Assembly (NCBI RefSeq): GCF_009017415.1
Contig: NC_092403.1
Coordinates: forward strand, 1,488,001 to 1,552,000
DNA length: 64,000 nucleotides
Reading direction: 5' to 3'
Source: Aspergillus flavus
Taxonomy: Eukaryota; Ascomycota; Eurotiomycetes; Eurotiales; Aspergillaceae
Both the position numbers and the translations under genes were made by a program. This document shows positions 19,860-32,576 of this stretch, one piece after another; position 1 is the first letter of the stretch; each line of letters opens with the position of its first letter. The notes under the pieces were generated by a model. The model saw only the letters and a program-made list of their open reading frames with translations. It was not told the origin of the DNA and searched no databases.

Positions 19860-21089
19860 ATTCTAGTCAACGTGAGGTATGTGGTTTTTGCAACGGTAAA
19901 ACTGAACAACTAATATAATTTCTATAGCCTCAGAGAATTTAGGGACTGCAACATGGTGGTTGATTATATTTTTGTGGACCTCTTGAAGCCTGACATGTCC
20001 AAGAGGGCACTGTCTCACAAATTTCATTCTAGAACTACACACGCAGCCTTCGGGCAGCAGCCAAGCCCTGTGCTTAGGTTGCTGACAACCAAAGAGCCTA
20101 CTCATGACCACCCATGCATCAGGGACAGAAAGGCCACAAATAACCTTGGTTAGATATTTGATAGGAAAGAGGGAAGACGAACCACTCAGAAAAGAATCCC
20201 CTTAAGTGTAATGCCTGTCTCGGGACCTCGCAGATTCCGGATGTTTCGGAGTAGACGGTGACTGCTCCAGGACCTTTCTCTGGATTTAACAGTAGGTCCA
20301 AGCGAGTCGAGCTAATGAGGCTACTTAGAATATTCCTATGATACGGGGCTAGCGTTGAGAAACTTCCGAACGATCCAGAGACATTATCGGGGGCATTGCC
20401 ACTCCAGGGACTTGTCATGAAACGCAGCCCATCTCCAAAGCCCAGATTTATGGACATGTTTCGGAGCCTCTTGCCGTGAATCCATCTTTGAGGTTTACAC
20501 AGATCACGAAATGTCTGTTTGGATACGGCTGAGACAGTCAAATTCAGGTGGGAACTACAACCTGGGCACCATTCCAAGGACGGTTCCTTGCCCTATGCTC
20601 AACAGGACTATTATGGTACAATCTCCCAACATGCATGTAACCGATCAGTTAGACATCAGGGTGACACGGACACGAAGTGACTTGGGATGGAACCAAGCAG
20701 CCTTTCTAGACGACTGCCATGTTGGCAACACGCTCCACTCTTCTGTCAAGTGTCTAGATACAAAAACAAATATATGGCCATGAAAATCAGCAACCTCCAC
20801 GCAATTATACAGTCCCAAAATGTTTAATAAATTTTGAATAAGCAGGATATGGGACGGGCCTACAACTTAGTCATGATGTCTTACAATCCTATCTTGACAT
20901 GGCTAGAAAGGACAAGAAGCCAGCGCCAAGGCTCGTGATCTAACACATGTGTCCGAATACCAAACGACAGAACTCATGGAGATCTCTCTCTAGTAAAAGG
21001 TTGACGAATACGGTCATGCTCGGCTTTATATCATCCGATTATGAAGTGAAACAAGCAGTAATGACATTCATGCAGTCAATATACACGAA
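19860..21089. other. Intergenic, no gene recognised
   Basis: A 152-codon frame on the minus strand (20119-20577) shows no family motif and is not supported by splice logic. The region should contain the 5' part of the regulator gene and the 3' flank of the monooxygenase. Confidence 0.5.
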
Positions 21090-23221
21090 CTAGCAACGCA
21101 GGATGTCCTTGATACGACCAATAGCCGTCTTCAAACTTTGCTCATCTTCACAAGCTGCAAAGACAATTCGATCTGGACGCACAATGATATACTTTGCGCG
21201 CACCTCCCTGCGAATCAGGAATGGTTCATAATAAGTAGGCTCGGGGCGGCCACGACAGAGCGGTGACCGGGCAAACTCTTCAGCGCTAGCGATCTGAAAC
21301 AGGTTCCTGTCATTTTCAGCTCCGTGTTTAGTGATCTTTTCAATGACGAAGGGAACGTGGTCGGCAGCAAATTCGCCTCGTGATAGCTCCTCCACTGCCC
21401 GCAGAACCGTCCGAGTAAACGCTAGCTCCTCATCATTGCGCATATAAACGAATAGCCGGAAGATACTCGTTTGCTTACATCGGAAGATGACATCGTCTGT
21501 GAAAAATACTTTTCCGTTCATATCCTTGCAGAAGACTTGAGGTAGGTTCAGGCCTCCGTTGAGCTCCGGCAAAAAGGGCATGCCTTCAGAATGTACATAC
21601 CGGATCAGCCCGTCCTTTCGTTGCCCCAACTGGAGGTGGCGCTTCCAGCTAGGAACTAACTGAACAAGCCAAAGATACCAGTCCCGTACAAGGATCTTGC
21701 CGAAGTGGGCTTCGCACACAAACTTCCCGTTCTCGATGGTCGAAGCCAGAGACTTCTCAAGTTGCTGCTTTCGTTCCTGATACCACGCAGCGAGGACTTG
21801 TTCGTGGAATCGGGGGGTGGTTGGATGATGGTGACATAGCAGAGCAAGTCGCCATGCTAGTGAAATGGCGTCGCGAAATCCGGACGCAATCCCTTGTCCT
21901 CCGACTGAGCAGATTAGCTCTGCCATGATATCGATTGGTAGGGAACCTACAAGGGGGAAATACATGCGCAGCATCGCCACAAAGGATGACACGACCCTTC
22001 GCCCAGATACTGCAGCTGCGTGCGGAAAAGGTAAATGGGCGCGATCGGATTACATGTATACAGTCCTCGGGGAATTGAACATCATGCGCGAGACTGTGAC
22101 ATGAGTAGGTGGCAAACCATGGGGCCTGGACTTGCTTACCCATATCGGCTTCCCTGATGTGTCACATAAGGGAAGACAATATTCTTTATTGATTCGGGTT
22201 TCGCCATCTCGTAGCCATCCTCTCCTGGACGAACGACAAATTCGAATCTCCACAGCCGGTCTGTTTGAAGACCGAATCGTCCGCATACCGCAGGACGATT
22301 AGGGTTGCAAAGGAAGCGGAATTCATAAGGAAAGAAAAGGTCGTATACTTCATCCGGAGTATATCCCAACGTCCACAAGGAAAACTCGGGGTGCGATTCA
22401 GGTGTGGGCAAGGTGATTTGCCAGTTTAGCGCTACCCAAGTTTCTTCATAAAATTCCCTATTCATAGTGTCAGTGATGGAATCTGCGGGAATAGCATATG
22501 CCACATACTCAGTAACCTTCTCCATATGCACACCTTTTGGTTCCAGGTACTGTTTCCGTGTGAACCCCGTCTTGCCATCCGCACCGACGAAAAATCGCGC
22601 GCGAATCCTTCGTTCAGTCCCTTGTGCATCTCGATACTTGCAGTAGGTCCACTGCTCATCTTCACACAATTCATAAACGGTTGATTCGGACTTCAGAGTG
22701 CTGAACGTGTTATCTGACATGGCCTTTCGCAAGTTCTTCTCGAGTATAGGTTGTTTGTGACAAAGAAAGCCGATATGGCCTGTTCCTCCGGCGGTCTGAT
22801 CAGTCAGCGCATGTATCATTAACCTAAGTATAGTAGACTCACTGTGCTATAGTCTAAAGCGAGAAACGGCCGTCTCTCCAAAACTGGCTCTGTTCCGCTG
22901 ATAAAGTTGAACCTGCCCATACCTATTTACCAGGTCAGCCCTGTACAAGTTTACAACCCAATCGTAAAAAGGAAAGGAAAGGAAATGGTACTGACAACTG
23001 CCGATTTCACTGAAAATTGAATCATATATCCCAGCCCCCTGGAGAAAGCGAATGCCGTCCTCGTCCAGAGCGATTCCACGCGGATCGGTGGTGATCTCAG
23101 CTTCTCGTTCTAACACCACATTTGGGACGGACATCTGACCCAAATAAGCCGATAGCATGGCCCCCGTTGGGCCACAGCCACAAATAACTACATCTGTTGT
23201 TTCCCAATCCTCCATCTCCAT
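21090..23221 (-). CDS. FAD-dependent aromatic hydroxylase-type monooxygenase
   Basis: Model complement of 23221..22996, 22922..22843, 22795..22140, 22093..21951 and 21904..21090, 639 aa, all phases consistent. The FAD motif is VVICGCGPTGAMLSAYLG near residue 12. A DG motif follows in RARFFVGADGKTGFTRKQYL, and the second FAD motif is RVILCGDAAHVFPP with FGGQGIASGFRDA. The last 200 residues form the thioredoxin-like C-terminal extension of the phenol hydroxylase/MhpA group. These enzymes hydroxylate phenolic rings with NAD(P)H and O2. This fits a tyrosine-like aromatic substrate from the NRPS-like enzyme. The first donor is ambiguous (GTCAGT preferred). It is the last clear cluster gene on this side. 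Confidence 0.92.
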
Positions 23222-25770
23222 GGTCTAGTTTGCGAAATTTGTTGTGATGAGAGATTGCGACCGCACGGAAAGTAAGGAGGAGGAGCGGTTACACGTGATT
23301 TATAATGTCAACAATGACTCGGACCCCCACGGTAGACCCTTTCCTGTACCCCTGTCATTAACGTTATGATACTTGCATGGACACGTAGCAATCGCGGGAA
23401 GTTAGGGTTACCTCTACGGGATTGCATCTTGTCTGCAGAAACACAACGATTCCCATTTGGCCTGACGACACTTAACCAATCTCTGGACCAATGCAGTACT
23501 ACTAGTAAATACAGGTTCAGAAAATCTCCCACGGAGAACCCATCGACCAGCCCCAAACAAGATAAAAACCATTCCATCCTGCCTTTTTCATATGCCCGAT
23601 CTCTTTTTGGTCTAGCAACGCGGATAACATACATTCACAACCACAGACGATGGGATCGAGTGAATATACGCTGCGTAGTGAGAGGGTGACGGTTTGAAGA
23701 GTTGACGGAAATGTCAGGATGTTAGCAGACAAGAGTGTTAAGAGGTAAGGAAGTCTTTGCAATCCCACATGACTCAGAGACTGCATTGAATGGATGAGGG
23801 AATGAATGCCTAACCAGGTGGCCCACGGCGGCAGCCTTGGGTTTTACCACACTATGAATATTTTATACTCAACACAACAAACCGCTGGCATTACTACATT
23901 TTGCTCAACAAACAATATGGAGAAGGATATGGAGTCTCTTGTGCTTTATAGAGCCCGCCCAACCTATCTCAACCAAGTCAAGAGGGAAGAACTCGGCGCG
24001 CCAGGCCGGAGAGTTGGTCAATCCAGGATTTCATCACCCTCACTATCACTATAATACCTGTGGCTTATGCTGATTACTCTTCAAGCTATTCTCCTACAGT
24101 TGTGTCTTCTTCAATGGCCTCCTCTTACTTCCTTGGAGGCTTGTTGAGGCAAGCTGGGGGTCTGCTACTACTACTTCAAGCATTGATACTGGGCCCACAG
24201 AAAGTGATATCATGGCTAACCGATCATTGACGATCGCAACTGTCCTGGACCCTACTAGATTCATTGATCATGGTCGCAACAAGGCAATGCTTTTCACTTC
24301 GACTCCATTTATATAAATCTACAACATCCCTGTCTGTGATTCAATATATGCACCTGCAGGGTCTTGGCTGGAAGCCACTGAAGGAATCCACTGCGTTAAT
24401 GAGAATCTCTGATGCCACATTGAGGGATATCCAGTATGTAGTGGATTCCTAGTAATTTTTCTAATATCTTCAACTTAGGCCACAAGACTCTTCGAGTCTG
24501 TTCCCTTGAATACACAAGGACCCCAGAGAACTTCTAGCATAAATCTAACTCAAGCTGAAAAATACTCCCAGACACGCAGGTTTATACTACAGAATAGTCA
24601 AGCGATCTCGACATATTATGATTTACGCAAGAGTCATGCAGCCCTTGCTCTCTGTTAGCAAGGTGACATCTCTCAGTCTCGTCAACCATTCATGCTCCCT
24701 GCTGTCCTCTGTTTAGTGATCTAGGCCTAGGTTGGCTATCTGCCAGCTGAGCTAGCTAGAATTTGATACTGAACGGAGTGATCAACTATCCATATTACAG
24801 GGTACAACACTTCCATCGGCTCACATGCCGAGTTGGGTAAGACGGTACTGTTAGCAGCTACAGTCCCAGCGGGACGTATGATGGACTGCGCTATACCTTG
24901 CCCTGCGACATTATGCTAGAGTACATCCCACACCATTCGCTTTACCAGTTAAACCCTTGTTCGAGGGGCGGTATTGTGGAGCAGGTGTCTGTCAAATATC
25001 CTAGAAAAGACATGGTCGGAATGAACCGATCTCGGGAAGGTTTAGGCGGGCGGTTTTCCTTGTCATCAGTGACAGGAGCCATCTTTTAATTTGCTCGCGC
25101 GTGGGATACTCTTCCCTTCAGCTTAATGACTCGCCGGCGCGACCTCAATGAACAAATCAAGTCGAGCGTTGACTGTTCATCGCGGGTCGTGTAATTTCCA
25201 TTGCAAGGGACCATCCACCACGCCAATGAAGGAACAATCGTTTCGTATCGAGGTTAAAGAGCTGCTCCTTTGTCGCTCCCAAGGTTCTCAAGCATCCTTG
25301 GCATGGGGCAAAAAGGGACTTGGCATCTTGAGATCGTCTGTAGAGTGTCATGGTTCTTTAGCATTCTTGACTTTCCTGCGCATCGAAATGCAGGTTGCGG
25401 TGGCAAAGTATTCCTACATGTGTAGTTCACAAGACAACAGAATACAAGCATTTCTAACATGCCACAGGTTGTTCTCCAACGATTGACAATGCCAATGGAC
25501 ACAGGGTCTAAAGAGCGCGATGAGAACCTTGGAGACGCCAAGTATTCCACTACTCTTGGCACGCTAGACCTTTGATACAGCCCGTGGACTGTGATTTATG
25601 TCGGCTAATTCTGACCGGCTGGTCAAGACAAATTAAGAGCGGAGTTACCTTGGAGGCCGCTACTAGGGTGGAGGTATAAAGCCAATCCGATTTCCCTTGT
25701 TGTGCCTTCTCATCCCGCCACTTCCAAACGCACATAAGCTCGGACTATATCTCGCACAACTGCAAGAACC
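23222..25770. other. Long intergenic region
   Basis: About 2.5 kb without a supported gene. Short frames near 24264-24452 and 25148-25486 have no recognised domain and no coherent exons. The end holds the promoter of the GPI protein, with tataaa at 25675-25680, 91 bp before its ATG. The gap may mark the cluster border. Confidence 0.5.
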
Positions 25771-26381
25771 ATGAGATTCTCGATCCTCGCTCTGTTCGCC
25801 TTGGCCTCGGCTGCCTTGGCCCAGGAGAGTACCAGTCAGGATCCGGGTCCGTCCCCCACTGCATCTGTCGGGTGTGAGCCGCACGGAGACCACTGGTATG
25901 TTTCTGCCCTCTTCTCGAATGTCGTAGCACCAATATCTAATGCAGATCCAGGCACTGCGATGGTCCCGCATCAACATCAGAGACCGCCACCCCAGCAGTT
26001 CCAAGCCCAACCGAATCTGTAGGCTGCGAGCCGCACGGCGACCACTGGCATTGCGACGGCCCCGCCTCGACCACCGCCTCGGCCACAACTACGGGCACGC
26101 AATCACACACGGATGAGGCCGATGCCACCGCAACTCCAACTAAGCCCAGTCCAACTGAGTCGGTTGGTTGTGAGCCTCACGGCGACCATTGGCACTGTGA
26201 CGGCCCTGCTGAGACGGGGGCCTCGACATCGGGTGGCAGCAGCTCGACTGGCAGCAGCACAAGCACTGCTGCAGCTGCTTCAGGTACCGGATCGACTGAG
26301 GACAATGCGGCCGGGAACGTGGGTGTTCGACTTGGCGTTGCGGTCGGGTTGGCGCTGGGAGTTGCGGCATTGCAACTTTGA
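25771..26381 (+). CDS. Small GPI-anchored wall protein with His/Cys repeats
   Basis: Model join(25771..25895,25952..26381), 184 aa. The signal peptide is MRFSILALFALASAALAQ. Three copies of SVGCEPHGDHWHCDGPA follow, separated by Ser/Thr/Pro-rich linkers; the first copy is split by the intron inside its Trp codon. The C-terminus GVRLGVAVGLALGVAALQL after a Gly/Ser/Asn-rich stretch is a GPI-attachment signal. Each repeat carries two Cys and three His (CEPHGDHWHC), a layout suited to disulphide formation or Cu/Zn binding, but no function is proven. The protein should sit on the cell wall or plasma membrane. A tataaa box lies 91 bp upstream. Confidence 0.85.
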
Positions 26382-26676
26382 GGTGGCATCGTTGATATCG
26401 GACAATGTATATTCCACTCTTGCCAGGAGAGTGTGCCGGGTCTATAATGTATTTACTAAAATTGGTTTGGATTTGATTAGGGAAATTTTTGATTAGGGTT
26501 GCCTGATCATATGATTAAATTCTTCCCGGATCCGAGTGGTCTGTCCCGTCAGACCATTCGGGATGTCCACTCGTCTTGGCTTCGTTCCAACACAATGGTA
26601 AACGTTATATAATGCATGAAAATCATCTGAACGGTGATTGGAACTTCTAAATCACCCAGCTTAGGATTGTCTCAAC
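26382..26676. other. Intergenic, promoter of the sterol oxidase
   Basis: A 295-bp gap. It contains aacgttatataatgc near 26603, a possible TATA box about 65 bp before the ATG. Confidence 0.4.
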
Positions 26677-27670
26677 ATGGAGTCCTTCAATTCTACTACT
26701 GCCCTCCCCCAAATGGCTTCATATACAGACCTCATCAAGCTGGCCCATCAAAACCCCAACCTGTCCAGCATGGAAAACCTCTGGGAGGCTTACTACTCCT
26801 ATTGGAACAATGATATCCTCGCCACAGGTAAGCTTCATATGTCGGTATTCTCCACGGAACAACGACTAAGCGGCGCAGGAATTATCACCTTCATCGCCCA
26901 TGAACTAATTTACTTCGGCCGCTGCCTCCCATGGATCATCGCGGACGCAATGCCAGGTACTTTCAACCGATGGAGGATACAAGATCACAAAGCACCACCC
27001 TCAGTAGCCACCCAATGGGACTGCACTAAGTATATCCTCGCCATCCACTTCATCGTCGAACTTCCTCTCATTGTCCTCTTCCACCCCATGATGGACCTCT
27101 GCGGCCTCAAATATGCTTCCCCCTTCCCGGACCTCAAAACTCTAGCCGCCCAACTTGCCATCTTCTTCATTGTTGAAGATACCTACCACTACTGGTTACA
27201 CCGTGCTTTCCATTGGGGTCCTCTCTACCGCTCCATCCACCGCATCCACCACCAATACGCGACTCCTTTCGGTCTCACGGCCGAATACGCCAGCCCCTGG
27301 GAAACCCTCCTACTCGGTCTTGGCACGATCGCCCCACCACTCGTCCTGGGCTATTTCACAGAGAACGTCCATCTGATCACCGTGTTGGTATGGATGGGTC
27401 TGCGCCAAGTACAGGCTATCGACTCGCACTCGGGATATGATTTCCCCTGGAGCTTGAGACGGATCATGCCGTTCTGGGGCGGAGCTGACTGGCATGATGA
27501 TCATCATCGTTACTTTGTGGGTAATTACTCGAGCTCGTTCCGCTATTGGGATAGTAAGTCCTTCTTTGCTCTCTTTCCGGGATATGGTTTACAGGGACTG
27601 ACCTGCCGCAGTCTTGATGGGTACCGTTGCTGGCCCTAAGAATGGGCGTGAGCATAGACGTCGTAATTAG
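26677..27670 (+). CDS. erg25: C-4 methylsterol oxidase (fatty acid hydroxylase superfamily)
   Basis: Model join(26677..26827,26879..27553,27612..27670), 294 aa. The first intron is 51 nt, so the frame also reads through it, but removing it restores NDILATGIITFIAHELIYFGR as in Erg25. The three His boxes are HYWLHRAFH, HRIHHQY and DWHDDHH, which bind the di-iron centre. Hydrophobic segments near residues 50-70, 95-125 and 185-215 fit an ER membrane protein. It oxidises the C-4 methyl group of 4,4-dimethylzymosterol in ergosterol synthesis with cytochrome b5. Aspergilli carry more than one copy, so this may be the secondary one. It lies alone between a GPI protein and a long gap. Confidence 0.92.
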
Positions 27671-30164
27671 TTCCATGCTTGAGTTGAGAGTTAGAAAAGC
27701 TCTTTTGCTCTTTCTAAAATGTAATATTTTTTTTAATGGAGCTGTATGTATACCTGTGGTCTTCTTTATAGTGTATGATTAGAATGTGTACTATTTTATG
27801 AGATACTTAATATGAATAATATGCATACGATATATCAATTGACTCTTACAATATAATGTACAGATCCTAAACCCAGAAAGAAAAAATTAAGAAAAGCAAG
27901 CAAGCAAGAACAAAGGGGAGAATACATATCAAGAAGGGTATCTTGCCTTGCCCGTCTCGCCCGAGAGGTCGGATATACCTCACCGGCCAGCATTCGGGAT
28001 TCGAGCAAACACCGGGTTCATCCCAGGTCGAAACAACTGCTTAGTAAAACGCTTAACTTGTGAGACATCCCTTTCTATTCACTGCTACACCTTGTTACTA
28101 TAGAACAGAATCATTGATCGACATTGACCACTCGATGGACGCCAAGAACGTTGGACGGTTATCATCGGTCCCGTATTTGATATTAGCAGGTTGTTCACTC
28201 TCGGTCACATTTGCCATACTGGCGTTTTCCTCTATCTCGAAGTTTATAATTGGCACCAGCGTGACAGGTATTGTCAATAGTAACAAGTTCGAATTAAAGA
28301 ATATGTCGTCGACCACTAGGGAGTTTCTTACGTAGTAGATTCTGGAAAGCTAATCGAAAAATCACCCACGGAAATATGAATCGATCGAGCAGTTAGGCTT
28401 CCTCTCATTCAAACCTGAATCAACCTGAAAGTGAATTGACACGTCAGTTCTATCTACTGGTAAGGGTTGTGCCTTTTTAGGGATTCATGTTAGGACCAGA
28501 TGTCAGTAGCTGTTTTTTTGGCAGCAGCCAATGAGGTTAGGCTGATGACAGTTCCCCAGAAAGCCCTTGAAAGTGCTACTAATAGTGGGGGTCGTTTTGT
28601 GTGGAATTATAAACAAGCTCACCGACCCGCATTTGTTAATTCTGTGGAGCTATTTCTGTAACTTACCTGCTTTTGATAGAGCTATATATATGTCTTCGGT
28701 GCTATTTAATGTAGCCTAGTCAAGTCGGGTCAGATGTTTAACGATGGTCTAATAAGGATATCACCTGGCATCTGGCTAACAAGTTATAGCGATAGTCACC
28801 CTTACTTAATTTTATCATCCTGGTTAGCATGTGTGCTCTCTCTTCCACAATTCACAAACCAAGCACTCCCCATAGATTCTCGCCAACATTATATACCGTT
28901 TATATATTTTTGCAAATAGCCACAGTTGTGGACTCCATGTCATAGACCTGTCACCATAGAAAGCTGGCAAGGCGTCAGATACCAAGTCGCCCTTGCATAA
29001 GGCGCTCGGCGACTAGACGATGGTGTTGCACATGCAGCATACGAAGCCGATTCCATCAAGACCCGACCCTTGAGGCACAAAGGATACCGATAGCCTCTAT
29101 AGCTTGACTGTGCTCGATGCATCCCCTCTTGTGCTTGGTGGCGTCTGCACAAATTTTCGAGGTCCTCCCGTCCCAGCCCTTGGTCTGTGCGTTTCGTCGG
29201 AATGCGGCGGTTGAAAAGTCTAGGCTGTTAGAACAAACAGCATGGAACATGTTTCCCTGTCGTAGCACTAATCGTAGTAACTGTTCATACAGTTTTCGAG
29301 TGACCCGGAGCAAAGTAGTCATAGCAGAGATAACATCCATATCACCGTAGTCGATTCAACCCCAGTCAACCACGGCACGAGGTTTTCTCGGGCATGGTAA
29401 TCATCTTTTGTTTTGGGGGAATGCCGTTGGTATGAATATTAAGCCGACTGCTCCAAAAGTCTCCGACCTCATTCGAAATGGGATTGGTCGCCCTGGTGTT
29501 AAGCATCTTATAATCTTTAATTCCAGGTGGAGCGACATAAGCAACACGCAGCAGAGGTTCGGATTTAGCACACAAAAGGTGCCGGGCCAGAAGCCGAAAT
29601 AGAAGCCTGAAGAAGGGTTTTACATTCGGTAGCCAATCATATGCTCTTTTTTTTGAATGACTTCGTGGTTGAAGCTCCACGCGGTAGATGTAGACCCACC
29701 ATGAGCCATTTCAGTCACCAAGGAGGACATCATCGTCATAAGCGCATGCGGCTTACGCATTGAATTGCAGCTTAACTCATGGATAGGAAAGGCTTAGTAT
29801 AATCGTAAATTCTATTTTGATGTCATCTATTCCGTACCATTGCTTTGTTCCTCTTTTGCCCTCGCCAAGCTGCAAATTGTTCTTCTCACTAAAGCTTCAC
29901 ATCCGTGGAACGGGTAGAGCTCCACTGTCATCGCGGAGATAATGGACTTAGTCCTCAGTACTTGTGGATCATCCCAAAAATGGATTTCTAAGCTCTTCTA
30001 ATCTTTTTTCTTGAATTTGCCTACTCCGGAGAACTACCGAGACCATCCGCCACTGAAATTGCTCTGTATAAATCGCAGGAGGACCTTCGAGGAATCAACA
30101 TCCCAGATTTGATCAAGACTCTACATACTATACACGAGCAAAGTTAATCTTCAATCCGCATACA
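27671..30164. other. Long intergenic region
   Basis: About 2.5 kb without a confident gene. A 66-codon frame from 28135 has one hydrophobic segment (SVPYLILAGCSLSVTFAIL) but no splice or family support. The right end is the dehydrogenase promoter, with tataaa at 30067-30072, about 95 bp before the ATG. Confidence 0.5.
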
Positions 30165-31303
30165 ATGGGTTCCACCGACTACAAGTTCGAGGGCTGGATG
30201 GGCCTTGACCCCAAGGCTGCTGAGGGCAACATGGTCTGGCAGGAGTTTCAGCCAAAGGCTTGGGAAGAGACCGATGTTGATATCCGCATTACACACTCCG
30301 GTATCTGTGGTTCAGATTTGCACACTTTGCGCAGTGGATGGGTATGTTTCGCTTGCTTGAGGGAAATATTGGCACGGCTGCTAACAATGTGTAGGGTCCT
30401 ACAATGTACCCCTGCTGTGTCGGCCACGAAATTCTCGGAGTTGCAGTGAGAGTCGGCTCCCAGGTCGAAGGAGACATCAAGGTTGGCGACCGCGTCGGTG
30501 TTGGTGCACAGAATGATTCTTGCCAGGGCCGCAAGGGCGACTGTGAAGAATGTGCCTCAGGACTTGAGCAGTACTGCCCCAACTTGATGTGCGGTTCCTA
30601 CAACTCCAAGCACTGGAACGGCGACAAGTCATATGGTGGATATGCTCTCTACCACCGCTCGCCCTCTCGCTTCGTTATTAAGATCCCCGATGCTATCCCC
30701 TCCGCGATGGCTGCTCCTATGCTTTGCGGTGGTATTACCACATACTCCCCTCTTCGTCACAACGGCTGTGGCCCCGGAAAGAAGGTCGGCATCATCGGTG
30801 TCGGTGGTCTGGGTCACTTCGGTATTATGTTTGCCAAGGCCCTGGGTGCCGATAAGGTGGTCGCGATCTCTCGCAAGGCCAACAAGAAGGAAGATGCTCT
30901 CAAGCTTGGCGCAGATGCCTACATCGCCACGGACGAAGACGCCGACTGGGCCAAGAACAACTCCCGCAGCCTGGACTTGATCATCTCTACCGTCTCCTCC
31001 TCTAAGATGCCCATCATGGACTATATCACCATGCTCAAGCCCAGTGGCAACTTCGTGCAGCTGGGTGCTCCCGAAGACGGTGCCCTCACCATCCCCGCCT
31101 TCGCCCTGATTGTCAAGAGAATTAAGTTCGGAGGATCCCTGATTGGAAGCCCCAGCGAGATCCGGGAGATGCTCGAGTTGGCTGCTGAGAAGAACGTCAG
31201 GTCATGGGTCCAGGAGGTACCTATGAAGGATGCCAACAAGGCCATCGTGGACATGGACGCTGGCAAGGCCAGGTACCGTTACGTGCTGGTGAACGAGCAG
31301 TAA
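30165..31303 (+). CDS. Zinc, NADP-type alcohol dehydrogenase (ADH6/CAD-like)
   Basis: Model join(30165..30341,30395..31303), 361 aa. The catalytic zinc ligands are Cys in HSGICGSDLH, His-Glu in VGHEILG and Cys in PMLCGGITTY. The structural zinc loop is DSCQGRKGDCEEC...YC. The cofactor motif GIIGVGGLGHFGIMFAK is followed by VVAISRKANKKEDALKLGAD, where Ser-Arg-Lys favours NADPH. Members reduce aliphatic, aromatic and cinnamyl aldehydes to alcohols in the cytosol. Codon use is strongly biased to C-ending codons, which suggests high expression, and a tataaa box supports this. It converges with the HRI1-like gene, 58 bp away. Confidence 0.95.
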
Positions 31304-31361
31304 ATCAAACATCCCTAAATAGACATTGTACATAGTATATAGAGTAATACAGCGCAGCGCA

Positions 31362-32185
31362 CTATACAACTTCTTCATATGACCGAATTGTATATGGCTC
31401 ACCTTTGACCAAAATTGTTCCTCCTGGTGTTCGCAGCTGTTCATTGGCCTCGACATCCTGGGCGCTGGGCAAACTGTCGCCCTCAAGACCAAGAACATAT
31501 TTAGCCGACCACCTAGTACTATCCCACTCTTCTCTCCTAGCACTAACGCCCTTCCCTGTCTTAACCACTGCATCCTTAGAGCCCGCCAAGCGCACATATA
31601 CCTGCCTCTGGCGCACCACCAGATACGTGCCCCAGATCCTCGCCAGAAATGTCCTCGAAACCTCCACCTCCTGACCTTCCCCAAGTTCGAGATCATGCTT
31701 CGATTCCAAAACCCATGAGACACCCTTCCCCGGTCCCTCGGGACCCTCCCTAAAGCTCAACTCCCGCCATACCTCCTCATACTCCGTCACCGGAGCCCCA
31801 GGCAGATCCGGACGAGACATAGATCCAGTCTCGAGATCATCGCCATTCGGCAACGTAGTAAAGGTACCACAGTCAACGTCATCAAAAGAGTTATGCGAGT
31901 CAATCTCATGGGTAAACTGCACGCGGCCTGATCTTGTCAGTATGCGTACCATCCTGGGATGTGTTAATGCAACTTACGAGGGTCGCTACTATCCACAACC
32001 CGCTGACCGGCAATAGCCCAGTCAATGTCGCCGGATTTCTTATCTACGCGAAGGTCCACATACCAGCCCTTCACGGACATGACGATGGTGTCGGTCGTCT
32101 CGGAAGCGGGTTCCGGGAGCCATCGGAGGGAGATGCGTGTTGAGAGACGGCTCTCGGTGGGTGGAATCCCAGTGTGGGATGCCAT
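31362..32185 (-). CDS. HRI1-family protein
   Basis: Model complement of 32185..31978 and 31927..31362, 257 aa. The sequence matches the layout of yeast Hri1: an N-terminal block SVKGWYVDLRVDKKSGDIDWAIAG, a block DCGTFTTLPNGDDLETGSM, then EYEEVWRELSFREG and a C-terminal LRTPGGTILVKGEPYTIRSYEEV. HRI1 proteins form two beta-barrel (lipocalin-like) domains. Their role is poorly known; the yeast protein interacts with Hrr25. There is no signal peptide or membrane segment, so it is cytosolic or nuclear. It is tail-to-tail with the alcohol dehydrogenase. No unusual feature is visible. Confidence 0.85.
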
Positions 32186-32576
32186 GGCTTAATTTAGGGG
32201 GTGGGAATGTTCGAGAGTAGTTTTGAGAGCAGAGATGAGGATTTGTGTTGAAATGGGTGATGATGTTCCTTATCAGTTTTTTATTGATTTAATACCCCGC
32301 ATCAGGCGGGCAGGATCTTGATTGGTGGATCAGTCCTTTACCGTTAGTTTACAGGTAGTTTCATCCTGTTACTTAACATGAACCCTAATGAACATGCTAG
32401 TGGCTAAATAGCTCCCTTTCTTGTAAGTTCTGTCTCATTCTCGAAGTTAAAAACGCAGGAAGACCAGGGCGTTGAGGCCTCCTTATGCCTATATGAGTCT
32501 TATGAATTGATCTAAAAATCATCCTCCAGCATCACTTAACGCAATACGGGCATACACAGATCATCCACAATATAGC

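Noticed and set aside
20119..20577. 152-codon minus-strand frame as the missing regulator N-terminus
   Set aside because: It lacks a zinc cluster and no phase-compatible splice to the exon at 19859 was found.
26828..26878. Reading the sterol oxidase frame straight through 17 extra codons
   Set aside because: The 51-nt segment has GTAAGC and GCAG ends, and its removal restores the conserved Erg25 block; the extra residues match nothing.
28135..28335. Small membrane protein with one hydrophobic segment
   Set aside because: Only a single short frame, no signal of splicing, no family; composition is not decisive.
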